Shown here: positions 25,906-38,267 of the stretch, in pieces
Layout of the letters: each line of letters starts with the position of its first letter
Position numbering within the stretch: position 1 is the first letter of the stretch
NCBI GenBank assembly: GCA_028023455.1
Contig: JAQFVV010013327.1
Coordinates: 1 to 64,000 of the forward strand
Source of the DNA: Epiperipatus broadwayi
Taxonomy: Eukaryota > Onychophora > Udeonychophora > Euonychophora > Peripatidae
Reading direction: 5' to 3'
Length of the DNA: 64,000 nucleotides
Notes under the pieces: model-generated
Databases searched by the model: none
What the model was told of the DNA's origin: nothing
Seen by the model: the letters and a program-made list of their open reading frames with translations, nothing else
Program-made: the position numbers and the translations under genes

Positions 25906-26146
25906 AGTATATTTTAATTTTTATTCAGATAATTCACTGATTTTAAGATCTTTAAATATATTGTTTTGCCAGTGGAAGAAATCTTAGGTCTAATAAAAGA
26001 ATGCCATAATCTTGCACTTGGGAAATTCCTACTATATATGTGCAATCTCTATTGCTATTAAATAATTGAATATATGTACATCAATAAAGAACCACATCCC
26101 CCTTAATGCATCATCATCAGAATCATCATCATCATCATCATCATCA

Positions 26147-26235
<89 letters not shown>

Positions 26236-27501
26236 TTTATTAAATCAAATAAATGCTGCCCTTGAATGTTATTAAAAATATATTTAAAAGGCAAAACTTA
26301 TCATCACCCAATATTATTATTCAACACAAAAAAACCCATAGATCTAAGATTTTACTCAATGTTTAATGGTTACAAAACTTACAGTTAAATAATATAATAT
26401 ACATAGTTTATTTTCTTATTTTGAAAGTTTATGATTATACTTCAATTTAATTAGATGATTGTTGAATGGTGTGTTAGTCTCTAGCTAAAGAGAAGATTCA
26501 GTTTTAGAGTTAACTGGCATTAAAGTGTGTTGTAAGAAATTAATTTAAATTTTAATTTGTTTTGCTGCTAAATGGTTTATTAAAATAAATAATAAAAGAA
26601 TGAAAATAATACTACTTAGAAATAAGCAATAATTTTCAACATTATGATTAATCATATACGATTGTTATGAAAACTTAGTAATAAGATAATCCAAGTATAT
26701 CAATAATGTTGGATAAAGAGAAGGTTATTTTTGAAATATATATTTTATTAATATAATATGTTAAGTAGTACATTCAACTCTTTATTTGTAATTCAATTAT
26801 TTCTCTGTTATATTTCATAAAAAAACTTTCATAAATAGATTATTTGTGTTTTTTTTTCAAGTTGAATTAATATTTAAAATAGTTTTTATTGAATTTACCA
26901 AATAATGTTTACATTCTGAGTATTTTAATCCATTTATTATAAACGATAATTTAAGATTACTACTTATTTTTATTTAATTTTTATTTTGTTAATAATGCTA
27001 ATATCTCTTTATATTATTTAAAAACATACACAAAGCAAAAAAATAAATATATTTGCCTATAGACAATTATGATTCTTTTTTTTTTTTTACCTAACATTTA
27101 TAACTTAAAGTTAAATATAATTTTATTATCGTCTTTCTATGAAAATAAATAAAAACTGATTTACTTGGACATAGAATTGTTGTCAATTAAGAAAATTGTC
27201 AGGGTAAAATCTTAATCCTTGGTCTCATAAATATCTATCACTGAAATTTATTTTTAAATATACAATATAATTAAGAAATAAATTTTTATTACGTATTCTG
27301 AATAACCTACCAAAGGAATATAAACACAATACTAAAATCTACCCTACAAATTTCTCCTGACATGTTATACATTGGATTTCACTACAAAATATTATGATTC
27401 CTAGTATAGACTGTTAAGTAATATATTTTACATGTTCTAGAATGAGGAATAAAAAAGTAGTAGTAGTAGTAGTAATACTAGTAATAATAGTAATAATAAT
27501 A
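25906..27501. other. AT-rich DNA, nothing recognised apart from microsatellites
   Basis: No gene supported. Short TAG/TAA trinucleotide runs lie at about 27456-27500, immediately before a SINE-like flank. Confidence 0.5.
26105..26235. repeat. Compound (TCA)n(TTA)n microsatellite
   Basis: (TCA)n at about 26106-26150 passes directly into (TTA)n to about 26234. Poly-Ser/Leu and poly-Ile/Met open frames over it are artefacts of the repeat. Confidence 0.95.
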
Positions 27502-27702
27502 AACATCACATGACCACCTCCTCTAATGCTTGTGTACAACTATTGTTAAAACAGGCAAAACTCACTATCCATATTTCCATAAGCCAGAAACTACTCTGGG
27601 GATGTTGGATGAGTAGGTACTAGATAGGGATTTTAAGCACAAGCCTTCTGGCATCCATTGATTACTCTAGCTTGCTGTGTGTGTCAATATATATATATAT
27701 AG
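27502..27702. repeat. Short interspersed repeat fragment, left flank of the LTR cluster
   Basis: 27502-27567 is an inverted copy of 35168-35232. 27577-27702, starting CCATAAGCCAGAAACTACTC and ending in a short (TA)n, is a direct copy of 35505-35630. Both fragments also border the LTR cluster on its right side. The unit is a SINE-like repeat of unknown family. Confidence 0.65.
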
Positions 27703-29868
27703 TATAACGATCCAGAGAAAGAGACTTAACATAATCTAAACTACAGGGCGCCACTAGGCATTTGAACCTAGAAAATTTATAAAGTAGGCAGATACGTAAG
27801 TCAATATATATATATATATATTTTATATATTTTGATTCCGGTCATTAGTCCATTGTCACTAGCTCAGTGGAATAGCAGAGATTTATATTTTACAATAAAT
27901 TCTTATCTAAGAATATTTTAAAAAAAGAATAAAATAAGCCACTGCCAGAAATTAACACACAAACATTTATTTACGCACATATATATAAATTTTAGCATTA
28001 TTTTAAAATAACTTTTACTTTGGATTTTAAGTTGATTTTAGAATTTAAATTTACATTTTAATTTTTATAGTATTATAAGTTTACATTTTAATTTTTATAA
28101 GTTTGCACAGATGGATTTATGAAAGTTTGTTTTATAATGTTGAGTATAGATCGGTTACATAGATTACATGGTCAAAAACATTCCAAAGTAAACATAAACG
28201 ATCAAAATATAAAGTCATTAATGGAAATGCAGAGGGGAATTTATAAGAAACCCAATGGCATTCATCATAAGATGCTGCAAGACACCAATAACTTAAAAGA
28301 CATCCGACATAAATACATCTTAGATACTCACCATAAGGTATCAGTATTTACCGAATGTCTATATATTTTGATCAAATATGAAAATCAAAAACATCATTAA
28401 CAGGTAATGAACCCATGCAAGCATCTATACCCATCATAAATTTAATGCATTTTTATTTAGAGTGTCGAGTATGAATAGACTATATAGATTACATTTGAAA
28501 TGAAAATATTCTATTGTTGTTAACCTTAGGCCAAATGTTCGCAGTCAAACCAACTTCAATCCATATGATATATCGATGTATTCAATGTAATAAAAATACA
28601 ACAGCATAAATAGGTTAAGAGAAGAAATTGCCTTTTATCAGGTAGGAATACTACATCTATCTGATGATAAGAGCAGTAAAAAAAACTCCATAGTAAAAGA
28701 CTGCGGTCATTTTGCCGACTTACGATCACATTCCATAGGCAAAAAGGAAGTGTGTGGCATGAAAAGCGATTCTGCCCATAGCAAATCTCATACTACATCT
28801 ACTAATTACACCAATATATCCAATCCTTTGACCTAATTCAACTATGAAACAAATAACCTAAGATTACCCTCCCCTAATATAACATTACAAATCTATATAG
28901 CCATTCATGCCCGACTTAAGTTTAACATTTATATAATTTAATTTAACAAAAAAACAGAAATCATAATAAAAACATAAAGAACAAAAATAAATAAATAAAT
29001 AAATGGAAATAATTTTACAAAAGAAATACATTAAATGAAATTACTTATTAATAAATTAAGTTGGTCAGATAGGATTCTATTGCAATTTTTTAAATATGGA
29101 AAGCTTTTAATTTAATGTTCATGAATTATCTAAAGTTCTTACGATTTTAAAGGGTCCATAATTTGTAGTTGTTTGTAATTTTGAACAGGAATTCCCACAC
29201 CATCCTGAAGATATTGGTATCCAGTTAGCCATTGCTTTTTTATTTATCCAGAGGTCTTTTAGTTTAGCTGGTCCTTAATGTAGAAAAAAAAGATGTCATT
29301 TCTTTTTTTTAACAAAACTGAAAGGATTGAAGAGTGTGTCTTTTTAATCCCTTCTTTTTCAACTCTGCACTAACACATATAGTCGCATCTCTCTTCTCCT
29401 TTTCTTGACTCCAAACCTTTCCTTTTATATTAACTTTAGGATCCAATGGACATTACATCATCGATGATGATGATCTTTCCATTGAGGTCTGATTTCCCAT
29501 GGATTTCTTTCATTTGCCATTAGTTTCTATTGTTTTCTTATCTGACCATTGCTTATTTATTTAAATTCCCAAGGCTAGTTTACATTTAACTAATTAAAAC
29601 AATCATTTCCTGTTTTTGATTAATTAATGTGTTTTCCAAACTTAAAGTTATATTTTTATCTCTAAATCTTTTTGTTGAAAGATTTAGTTTTTCTATTTTT
29701 AATAAAGTTTTATTTTAATATTTTTTTTTATCTATGCAATTTTATATATATACGAGTTTAAGATGATTTTTTAATTTTCAATTCTTAAAAAAGCTTTTAT
29801 TTGCGAACTTTTATTTTTTTCATGTTTAATAATAAAAAAACAATGTAATGTCTTATGTGCCCATTACA
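27703..29868 (-). repeat. LTR copy A, about 2.17 kb
   Basis: One of three ~2.2-kb direct copies (A, B 30799-32949, C 32960-35166). Read on the minus strand the repeat starts TGTAATGGGCAC and ends near the complement of TATAACGATCC. Landmarks shared by all copies include GAGAAAGAGACTTAAC, GCATTTGAA, TTTTGATTCCGGTC and CATCGATGATGATGATC. Orientation follows from primer-binding-site-like sequences next to copies B, C and fragment D. In minus orientation A would be the downstream (3') LTR. An antisense 93-codon ORF (28119-28400) is shared with copy C. Confidence 0.75.
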
Positions 29869-30560
29869 TATCAGTAAACTTACTTAAAAAAAAATAAAAA
29901 TAAAAATTACTTAGGGTTAGTAATTACGGTACACGATTAATGAAAACATTTACAAAAACATTCGGTTAATAATTTTTACAGATTATATACAAAAAAGTGT
30001 TGCCTATCATTTTCCTAAAACCATTTACGTCTATGCCTCCTCCCCCCAAGCATTCTATTTTTTTATACATTTTATTTTTACACACGGCATGACAAGCAAA
30101 TTTTATAAATTATTTATTTAAGAAGGCTGCACTGAGGTAAATATGTTTTAAAAAATAATGGGTTTACATGTGTATATTTGCAGCACAATTATAAATACCA
30201 CCAACTTATTTATGACTGATTGAAATGCATACATAGGGTTACACTGATGTAATTCCCAAAGGTACTCATCGTACAGTACCACATTTTGATCATAAACTTA
30301 TGTGGCTGTGCATGCCTATACACGCTAAAGCATAATATATATTAACTAAAAAACATATTAATTGCAACCTTTTGACTTTCTCTTTTTAACAATGTACAAT
30401 TTAAAATTATTTATACTTTCTCGTGTTTAATATATGTGCAATTTCTTTCTGGCAGCGTTTTTATAAGATTTAAATTATATGACTTTATGTAAACAGACAA
30501 AAATATTTCATTTTGGGAAAAGAAATTTACTCAGGGTATACGTGGTTTATTAATAGATCG
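29869..30560 (-). mobile_element. Non-coding internal remnant between LTR A and fragment D
   Basis: About 690 bp of AT-rich sequence with no gag or pol. A polypurine stretch on the minus strand (complement of CCTCCTCCCCCC at 30036-30047) could be a displaced polypurine tract, but it lies about 170 bp from LTR A. This is all that remains of an internal region. Confidence 0.4.
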
Positions 30561-30578
30561 GCCCAAGTTGGGTGGCCA
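30561..30578 (-). promoter_or_regulatory. Primer-binding site next to LTR fragment D
   Basis: Read on the minus strand: TGGCCACCCAACTTGGGC, close to the tRNA-Lys type site TGGCGCCCAACGTGGGGC. It begins immediately after the LTR terminus GTTATAAC, the expected place for the minus-strand primer. Confidence 0.7.
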
Positions 30579-30658
30579 GTTATAACGATACGGAGAAAGA
30601 GACTTAACGTAATCTACACTATAGAGCACCACTAAGCATTTGAACTTAGAAAATTTAA
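30579..30658 (-). repeat. LTR fragment D, 80 bp
   Basis: Only the terminal 80 bp of the LTR are present (GTTATAACGATACGG through GAAAATTTAA in + orientation), clearly homologous to the starts of A, B and C. It is a fourth copy cut off inside the element. Confidence 0.7.
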
Positions 30659-30798
30659 GTGGCCCAAACTTAGTATATATAGAAGGCAACCCCTCCTAGA
30701 ATGTTCAGTTTCATGTCTGGGGTTTGAATTCTGCAGTGAGTTAGCGAGATAGCCGATTCTGACTGTTACATAATAATTTTTCCGGGTCCATGGCACCA
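30659..30798 (-). promoter_or_regulatory. Leader stub with primer-binding-like site of LTR B
   Basis: The minus strand directly after LTR B reads TGGTGCCATGGACCCGG (30798 to 30782), a diverged TGGYGCC-type primer-binding site. It is followed by about 120 bp of GC-richer leader that runs into LTR fragment D. No gag start is visible. Confidence 0.5.
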
Positions 30799-32949
30799 TG
30801 TTATAACAATCTGGAGAAAGAGACTTAACGTAATCTACACTACAGGGCGCCACTAGGCATTTGAATGTAGAAAATTTATAAAGTAGGCAGATACGTAAGT
30901 AAAAAAAAAAAAATTTTTTTAATTTTATATATTTTGATTCCGGTCATTAGCCCATTGTCACTAGCTCAGTGGAATAGCAGAGATTTATATTTTACAATAA
31001 ATTCTTATCTAAGAATATTTTAAAAAAAGAATAAAATAAGCCACTGCCAGAAATTAGCACAGAAACATTTATTTATGCACATATATATAAAATTTAACAT
31101 TATTATTAACTTTTATTTTAGATTTTAATTTACATTTTAATTTTTATACTATTATAAGTTTGCACAGATGGATTTATAAAAGTTTGTTTTATAATATTGA
31201 GTATAGATCGGTTACATAGATTACACGGTCAAAAAAAATTTCAAAATAAACATAAACGATCAAAATATAAAATCATTGGTGGAATTGCAGAGAAAAATTT
31301 ATAAGAAACCCAATAGCATTCATCATAAGATGCCACATTTAACACCAATAACTTAAAAGACATCTGAATAAATACATTTTATGTACTCATTGTAAGGTAT
31401 CATTATTTACCGAATGTCTATATATTTTGATCAAATATGAAAACCAAAACCATAATTGACCGATAACGAATCCATGCAAGCATCTATACCCAGCTTAAAT
31501 TTAATGCATTTTTTATTTTGAGTGTCGAATATGAATAGACTACATAGATTTGCATTTGAAAAGAAAATATTCTATCCTTATTTAACCTTAGGCCAAAAGT
31601 TTGCAGTCAAACCAGTGTCAATCCATCTGATATATTGATGTATTCAATGTAACACGAATATGGCAACACAAAAATCATACTGTCAGGAATGTACCTCTGA
31701 ACAGCAAAGTTAATAGAAGAAATTGTTTCTCACCCAGAACAGGAATGTGACGTCTGTTGGGCAAGAAGAACAATAAAAAAGAAAACTCCCTAGGAAGGGA
31801 CGGCAGTCCTTTTTGCCAACTTACGATCCCATCCATAGGCAAAACAGAAGTGTGTGGCATATACAGCGATTCTTCTCGTAGCGATTCTCGTACTACATTT
31901 ACTAATTACACCAATATATCCAACCCATTGACCTAATTTAAGTACGAAACAAATAACCTAAGATTACCCTCCCCTAATATAACTTTACAAATCTATATAG
32001 CCATTCACGTCTGACTTAAATTTAACATTTATATAATGTAATTTATCGCAAAACAAAAATCATAAATAAAACTTAAAGAACAAAAAAAAATAGAAATAAT
32101 TTTTTTTAAAAAAAAATGCATCAAATAAAAAGAATTAATAAACCATTTAGTTTGGTCAGATAGGATTCTATTTCTATAAATTTAATACTAGGACAGTTTA
32201 TATTTTAGAGTTCTTAATGTTTTTGAATTAATATTCATTTAAGTTTATAATGTGCTTATGGTTTTAGAAATGTTCATCCTTTACAGTTGTTTGCCATTTG
32301 AAATCCAGCATTAAATCCCCCGATGATCCTATGGTGCTCAATATAAGAAAAGTGATGTTTCATTTTCTTTTTTTTTATAACAACTGAAGGAAATGAAAGT
32401 GCGTCTTTCAATCCCTTCACCTCCAGCTCTCCGACTTAACACTTCTCCGTATTCTTTTAAATTTTCTTTAGTCACTAAAAATTTGTTTCCAAACCTTTTT
32501 CTTTTATATGTAACTTTAGAATCCAATGGACATTATGTCATCGATGATGATGATCTTTCCATTGAGGTCCGATTGCCTGATGGATTTCTTTCATTTGCCA
32601 TTAGTTTCTATTGTTTTCCTATCTGACCATTGCTTATACATTTAAATGCCCAAGGCTAGTTTACATTTAACTAATTAAAACAATCATTTCCATTTTCTGA
32701 TTAATTAATGTGTTTTCCAAACTTAAAGATATATTTTTATCTCTAAATGTTTTTGTTGAAAGATTTAGTTTTTCTATTTTTAATAAAGTTTTATTTGAAT
32801 AATTTTTTTATCTGTGCAATTATATATATATATATATATATGAGTTTAAGATGATTTTTTAATTTCCAATTCTTAAAATAGAAGCTTTTATTTGCGAACC
32901 TTTATTTTTTTCATGTTTAATAATAAAAAAAACAATGTAACGTCATACA
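30799..32949 (-). repeat. LTR copy B, about 2.15 kb
   Basis: Full-length but more diverged copy. In + orientation it starts TGTTATAACAATCTGG, giving a CA terminus on the minus strand. At the other end it lacks about the first 15 bases found in A and C, where it joins a primer-binding-site remnant of copy C. The (AT)n tract of A and C is replaced by A13T7 near 30901. The antisense 93-codon ORF of A and C is broken here. Confidence 0.75.
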
Positions 32950-32959
32950 TTGGGTGCCA
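32950..32959 (-). promoter_or_regulatory. Ten-base primer-binding-site remnant between LTRs C and B
   Basis: The minus strand reads TGGCACCCAA directly after the end of LTR C (GTTATAAC), then TGT. This fits the first 13 bases of the Lys-type site, TGGCGCCCAACGT. The next bases already belong to LTR B, so the whole internal region between the two LTRs is missing. Confidence 0.65.
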
Positions 32960-33060
32960 GTTATAACAATCCAGAGAAAGAGACTTAACATAATCTAAAC
33001 TACAGGGCACCACTAGGCATTTGAACCTAGAAAATTTATAAAGTAGGCAGATACATAAGT

Positions 33061-33111
<51 letters not shown>

Positions 33112-35166
33112 TTTGATTCCGGTCGTTAGCCCATTGTTACTAGCTCAGTGGAATAGCAGAGATTTATAATTTACAATAAATCCTTATCTAAGAATATTTT
33201 AAAAAAGGAATAAAATAAGCCACTGCCAGAAATTAACACACAAACATTTATTTACACACATATATTTAAATTTTAGCATTATTTTAAAATAACTTTTACT
33301 TTGGATTTTAACTTGATTTTAGAATATAAATTTACATTTTAATTTTTATAATATTATAAGTTTACATTTTAATTTTTATAAGTTCACATAGATGGATTTA
33401 TGAAAGTTTGTTTTATAATGTTGAGTATAGATCGGTTACATAGATTATACGGTCAAAAACATTCCAAAGTAAACACAAACGATCAAAATATAAAGTCATT
33501 AATGGAAATGCAGAGGGGAATTTATAAGAAACCCAATGGCATTCATCATAAGATGCTGCAAGACACCAATAACTTAAAAGACATCCCACATAAATACATC
33601 TTAGATACTCACCGTAAGGTATCAGTATTTACCGAATGTCTATATATTTTTATCAAATATGAAAACCAAAAACATCATTAACCAGTAACGAACCCATGCA
33701 AGTGTCTATACCCAACTTAAATTTAATGCATTTTTATTTAGAATATTGAGTATGAATAGACTACATATATTGCATTTGAAAAGAAAATATTCTATCCTTG
33801 TTTAACCATAGGCCAAAAGTTCGCAGTTAAACCAACTTCAATCCATCTGATATATTGATGTATTCAATGTAATAGGAATACAACAGCAGAAATAGGTTCA
33901 GAGAAGAAATTGCCTTTCATCAGATAAGAATACTACATCTATCTGATGATAAGAGCAATCAAAAAAACTCCATAGGAAAAGACTGCGGTCATTTTTCCGA
34001 CTTACGATCGCATTCCATAGGCAAAAAGAAAGTGTGCGGCGTGAAAAGAGATTCTGCCCATAGCGAATCTCGTACTACATCTACTAATTACACCAATATA
34101 TCCAATCCATTGACCTAATTCAACTATGAAACAATTAACCTAAGATTACTCTCCCCTAATATATCTTTGCAAATCTACATAGCCAATCAAGTCCGACTTA
34201 AGTTTAACATTTATATAATTTAATTAATGAAAAAGAGAAATCATAATAAAAACTTAAAGAACAAATAAATAAATAAATAAATAAATGGAAATAATTTTAC
34301 AAAAGAAATACATTAAATGAAATTACTTATTAATAAATTAAGTTGGTCAGATAGGATTCTATTGCAATTATTTTAAATATGGAAAGTTTTTAATTTAATG
34401 TTCATAAATTATCTAAAGTTCTTATGGTTTTAAAAGGTCCATAATTTGTAGCTGTTTGTAATTTTGAATGGGAATTCCCACGCCGTCCTGAAGATATTGG
34501 TTACCAGTTAGCCATTGTTTTTTTATTTATCGGGAGGTCTTTTAGTTTAGCTCGTCCTTAATGTAGAAAAAACGATGTCATTTCTTTTTTCTTTTTTTAA
34601 CAAAACTAACTGAAGGGATTGAAGAGTGCATCTTTTCAATCCCTTCTCCTTCAACTCCGCACTAACACATTTAGTCACATCTCTCTTCTTCTTTTCTTGA
34701 CTCCAAACCTTTCCTTTTATATTAACTTTAGGATCCAATGGACATTACATCATCGATGATGATGATCTTTCCATTGAGGTCCGATTTCCTGATGGATTTC
34801 TTTTATTTGCAATTAGTTTCTATTGTTTTCCTATCTGACCATTGCTTATACATTTAAATGCCCAAGGCTAGTTTACATTTAACTAATTAAAACAATCATT
34901 TCCATTTTCTGATTAATTAATGTATTTTACAAACTTAAAGATATATTTTTATCTCTAAATCTTTTTGTTGAAAGATTTAGTTTTTCTATTTTTAATAAAG
35001 TTTTATTCTAATAATTTTTTTTTTATCTGTGCGATTTTATATATGTACGAGTTTAAGATGATTTTTTTAATTTCCAATTCTTAAAAAAGAAGCTTTTCTT
35101 TGCAACTTTTATTTTTTTCATATTTAATAATAAAAAAACAATGTAACGTTGTATGTGTCCGTTACA
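32960..35166 (-). repeat. LTR copy C, about 2.2 kb
   Basis: On the minus strand it starts TGTAACGGACACATACAACG and ends GTTATAAC, with (AT)n at 33064-33105. In minus orientation it is the upstream (5') copy. It keeps the antisense ORF 33400-33681, 88 of 93 residues identical with that in copy A. The end at 35166 meets the SINE-like flank directly. Confidence 0.75.
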
Positions 35167-35167
35167 A

Positions 35168-35630
35168 TAGTGAGTTTTGCCTTTTTTAACAACAGTTATA
35201 CACAAGCATTAGAGGAGGTGGTCATGTGATGTTTATTGACTTAAAACCAATCCTGCCTAATAGGATTGTGGTGGCTATGGTTATTAAAGAACCAAAGACA
35301 CCAAGATGTACGGATACTGAACTGGGTTCAGATCCATATGACTATATAAGCTAATGGGCTTGGATTGAAAACATTAAGGTGTTTTCAGTTTAAGAATCAT
35401 AGTTTTGTAGTTGAATGGAGCTAAAGATGGTTGCTGGACAGTTGCATTAGATCCTAATATCTAGATGCAGTGCTCTCAGATCCAAGGCTCTTCATTGATG
35501 AACGCCATAAGCCAGAAACTACTCGGGGGATGTTGGATGAGTAGGCACTAGATAGGGATTTTATGCACAAGCCTTCTGGCATCCATTGATTACTCTAGCT
35601 TGCTGTGTGTGGCAATATATATATATAGTA
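35168..35630 (+). repeat. SINE-like repeat, right flank of the LTR cluster
   Basis: It begins with an inverted copy of 27502-27567 and ends with a direct copy of 27577-27702 followed by (TA)n. Between them lies GGGTTCAGATCC near 35331, similar to an RNA polymerase III B box (GGTTCGANTCC), about 60 bp after TGGTGGCTATGG near 35267, a loose A-box match. That suggests a tRNA-derived SINE, but the box matches are imperfect. Confidence 0.4.
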
Positions 35631-35655
35631 ACAACAACAACATCTTTGCATGTCT

Positions 35656-36889
<1,234 letters not shown>

Positions 36890-37012
36890 AAAAGTTTTTT
36901 TTTTTTTTTTTTCATGGGTCAAAGCATTGGCCGGGAAGAGAACCCGCGAACCTGGGACAACTGCTTATAAGGCGGCTCTGCTGATCACTCGGCCACCAAA
37001 GGTGCAACACCT
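36890..37012 (-). mobile_element. tRNA-derived SINE-like copy with poly-A tail
   Basis: On the minus strand GGTGGCCGAGTGATCAGC (an A-box-like segment of Leu/Ser-tRNA type) is followed about 45 nt later by CAGGTTCGCGGGTTCTCTTC (B-box-like GGTTCTCTTCC). It then runs through CCGGCC and CCCATG into an A18 tail. The GC content contrasts sharply with the AT-rich surroundings. Length about 105 bp plus tail. A tRNA pseudogene is an alternative, but the poly-A tail favours a retroposed SINE. No target duplication was evident. Confidence 0.6.
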
Positions 37013-37797
37013 TACTCAGTATTACAAACACTGCATTTAGGACAGAAAAAATCACTATTGAAAAGGATGGTTTTGCACTCAAATCAATAAAATTTAATAA
37101 TTAAAGAGAATTCACAATATAAAAAAAGTTTATCATATGGAAGAAACTACAAATAGAACGTGGCCATTTCCGCTTGTTAGAATAATATATTAAAAGTAAA
37201 ACTTTGTAAAATAGAAATTTAAAATTAACAGTTTAATGACTAACAAGAAGGTTTAAAAATGATTGGTGAATTAAACTTGCAAGGGAAGCATAAGCATTTG
37301 CTAAACATTCGCAGATCTTTTTGATGCAAATTAAACCGTAATCAACCAATGAAAATTTCCAACAGTAATATTCTCTTAAGGTTAACAATGAAGTTTTGAA
37401 TAAACTGAAGAAGAATTTTACTTAACATTTAACTAATGATACACAAATTAGGATGGTGACACCCAAATATAAATTTATTTTAACTATTCATATTCAGATT
37501 AATAAAGTTAAAATAGCTTTTTGTAATTTTAAACATGGAAAAGGTTCTTCGGATCTTAAGGTAAATTTAAAATATGATGGACACAATGAAGTTATATTGT
37601 CTGAACTAAAGGTTGACTATATTGTTGCACTTTTTAACAATAGAAGAATACACAATACTGCAAAAAAAGTTATACAAAATTATTAATATTCATTTAAGCC
37701 AAGATATTTTCAATTTTTTTGTTTATAGGTTACTTGCATTTACATAAGAATAATTATAAATTTATTTAACGCACATTGATTATGTATGTAATATTTA
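37013..37797. other. AT-rich DNA, no supported gene
   Basis: A 77-codon ORF at 37453-37686 (+) has no recognised motif and only weak coding character. Nothing else is seen. Confidence 0.45.
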
Positions 37798-38267
37798 CTA
37801 AGGCAATAAGCCCCAAGAATGTGCACGTAAAAATGCGAAGGTAGGGGCCTCTACAGGTCTTAACCATAAGCTTATGCTTTGGAAGAAAAGGGAAGAATCC
37901 TTCTTTACATCAATCTACATTCTATATAAATAGGTGAAGCTATTCAATACTTCACTGATTAAGTTTACAATTCCTATTATACATTAATAGATTTCTAACT
38001 ATAAGATCTTTCCATTGACTCGTTGTAAATCGAAAGATTTAGCGTGTATTAATGTATAATAGGAATTGAGGACTTAATCAGTGAAGTATTGAATAGTTTC
38101 ATGCTCACAGATCTAACCATTTCAGCTTCACCTATTTATATAGAAAGTAGGTTGAAGTAAAGAAGGTTCCCCCTCTTTTCTTCCAAAGCATAAGCTTGTG
38201 GTTAGGACATGTAGAGGTCTCTACCTTAATATTTTCATACGCATATTCTTTGGGTTTATTGCCTTAG
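37798..38267. mobile_element. 470-bp foldback MITE
   Basis: The two halves are inverted copies for nearly their full length. Ends are CTAAGGCAATAAGCCC (37798) and GGGTTTATTGCCTTAG (to 38267). Internal pairs include AAGCTTATGCTTTGGAAG (about 37869; complement about 38182), TCACTGATTAAGT (about 37953; complement about 38070) and TTCCTATTATACATTAATA (about 37972; complement about 38050). The centre (about 38000-38035) holds a small stem, GATCTTTC / GAAAGATT. The right half carries about 25 extra bases near 38100. No target duplication is clear and there is no coding capacity, so the superfamily is open. Confidence 0.8.
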
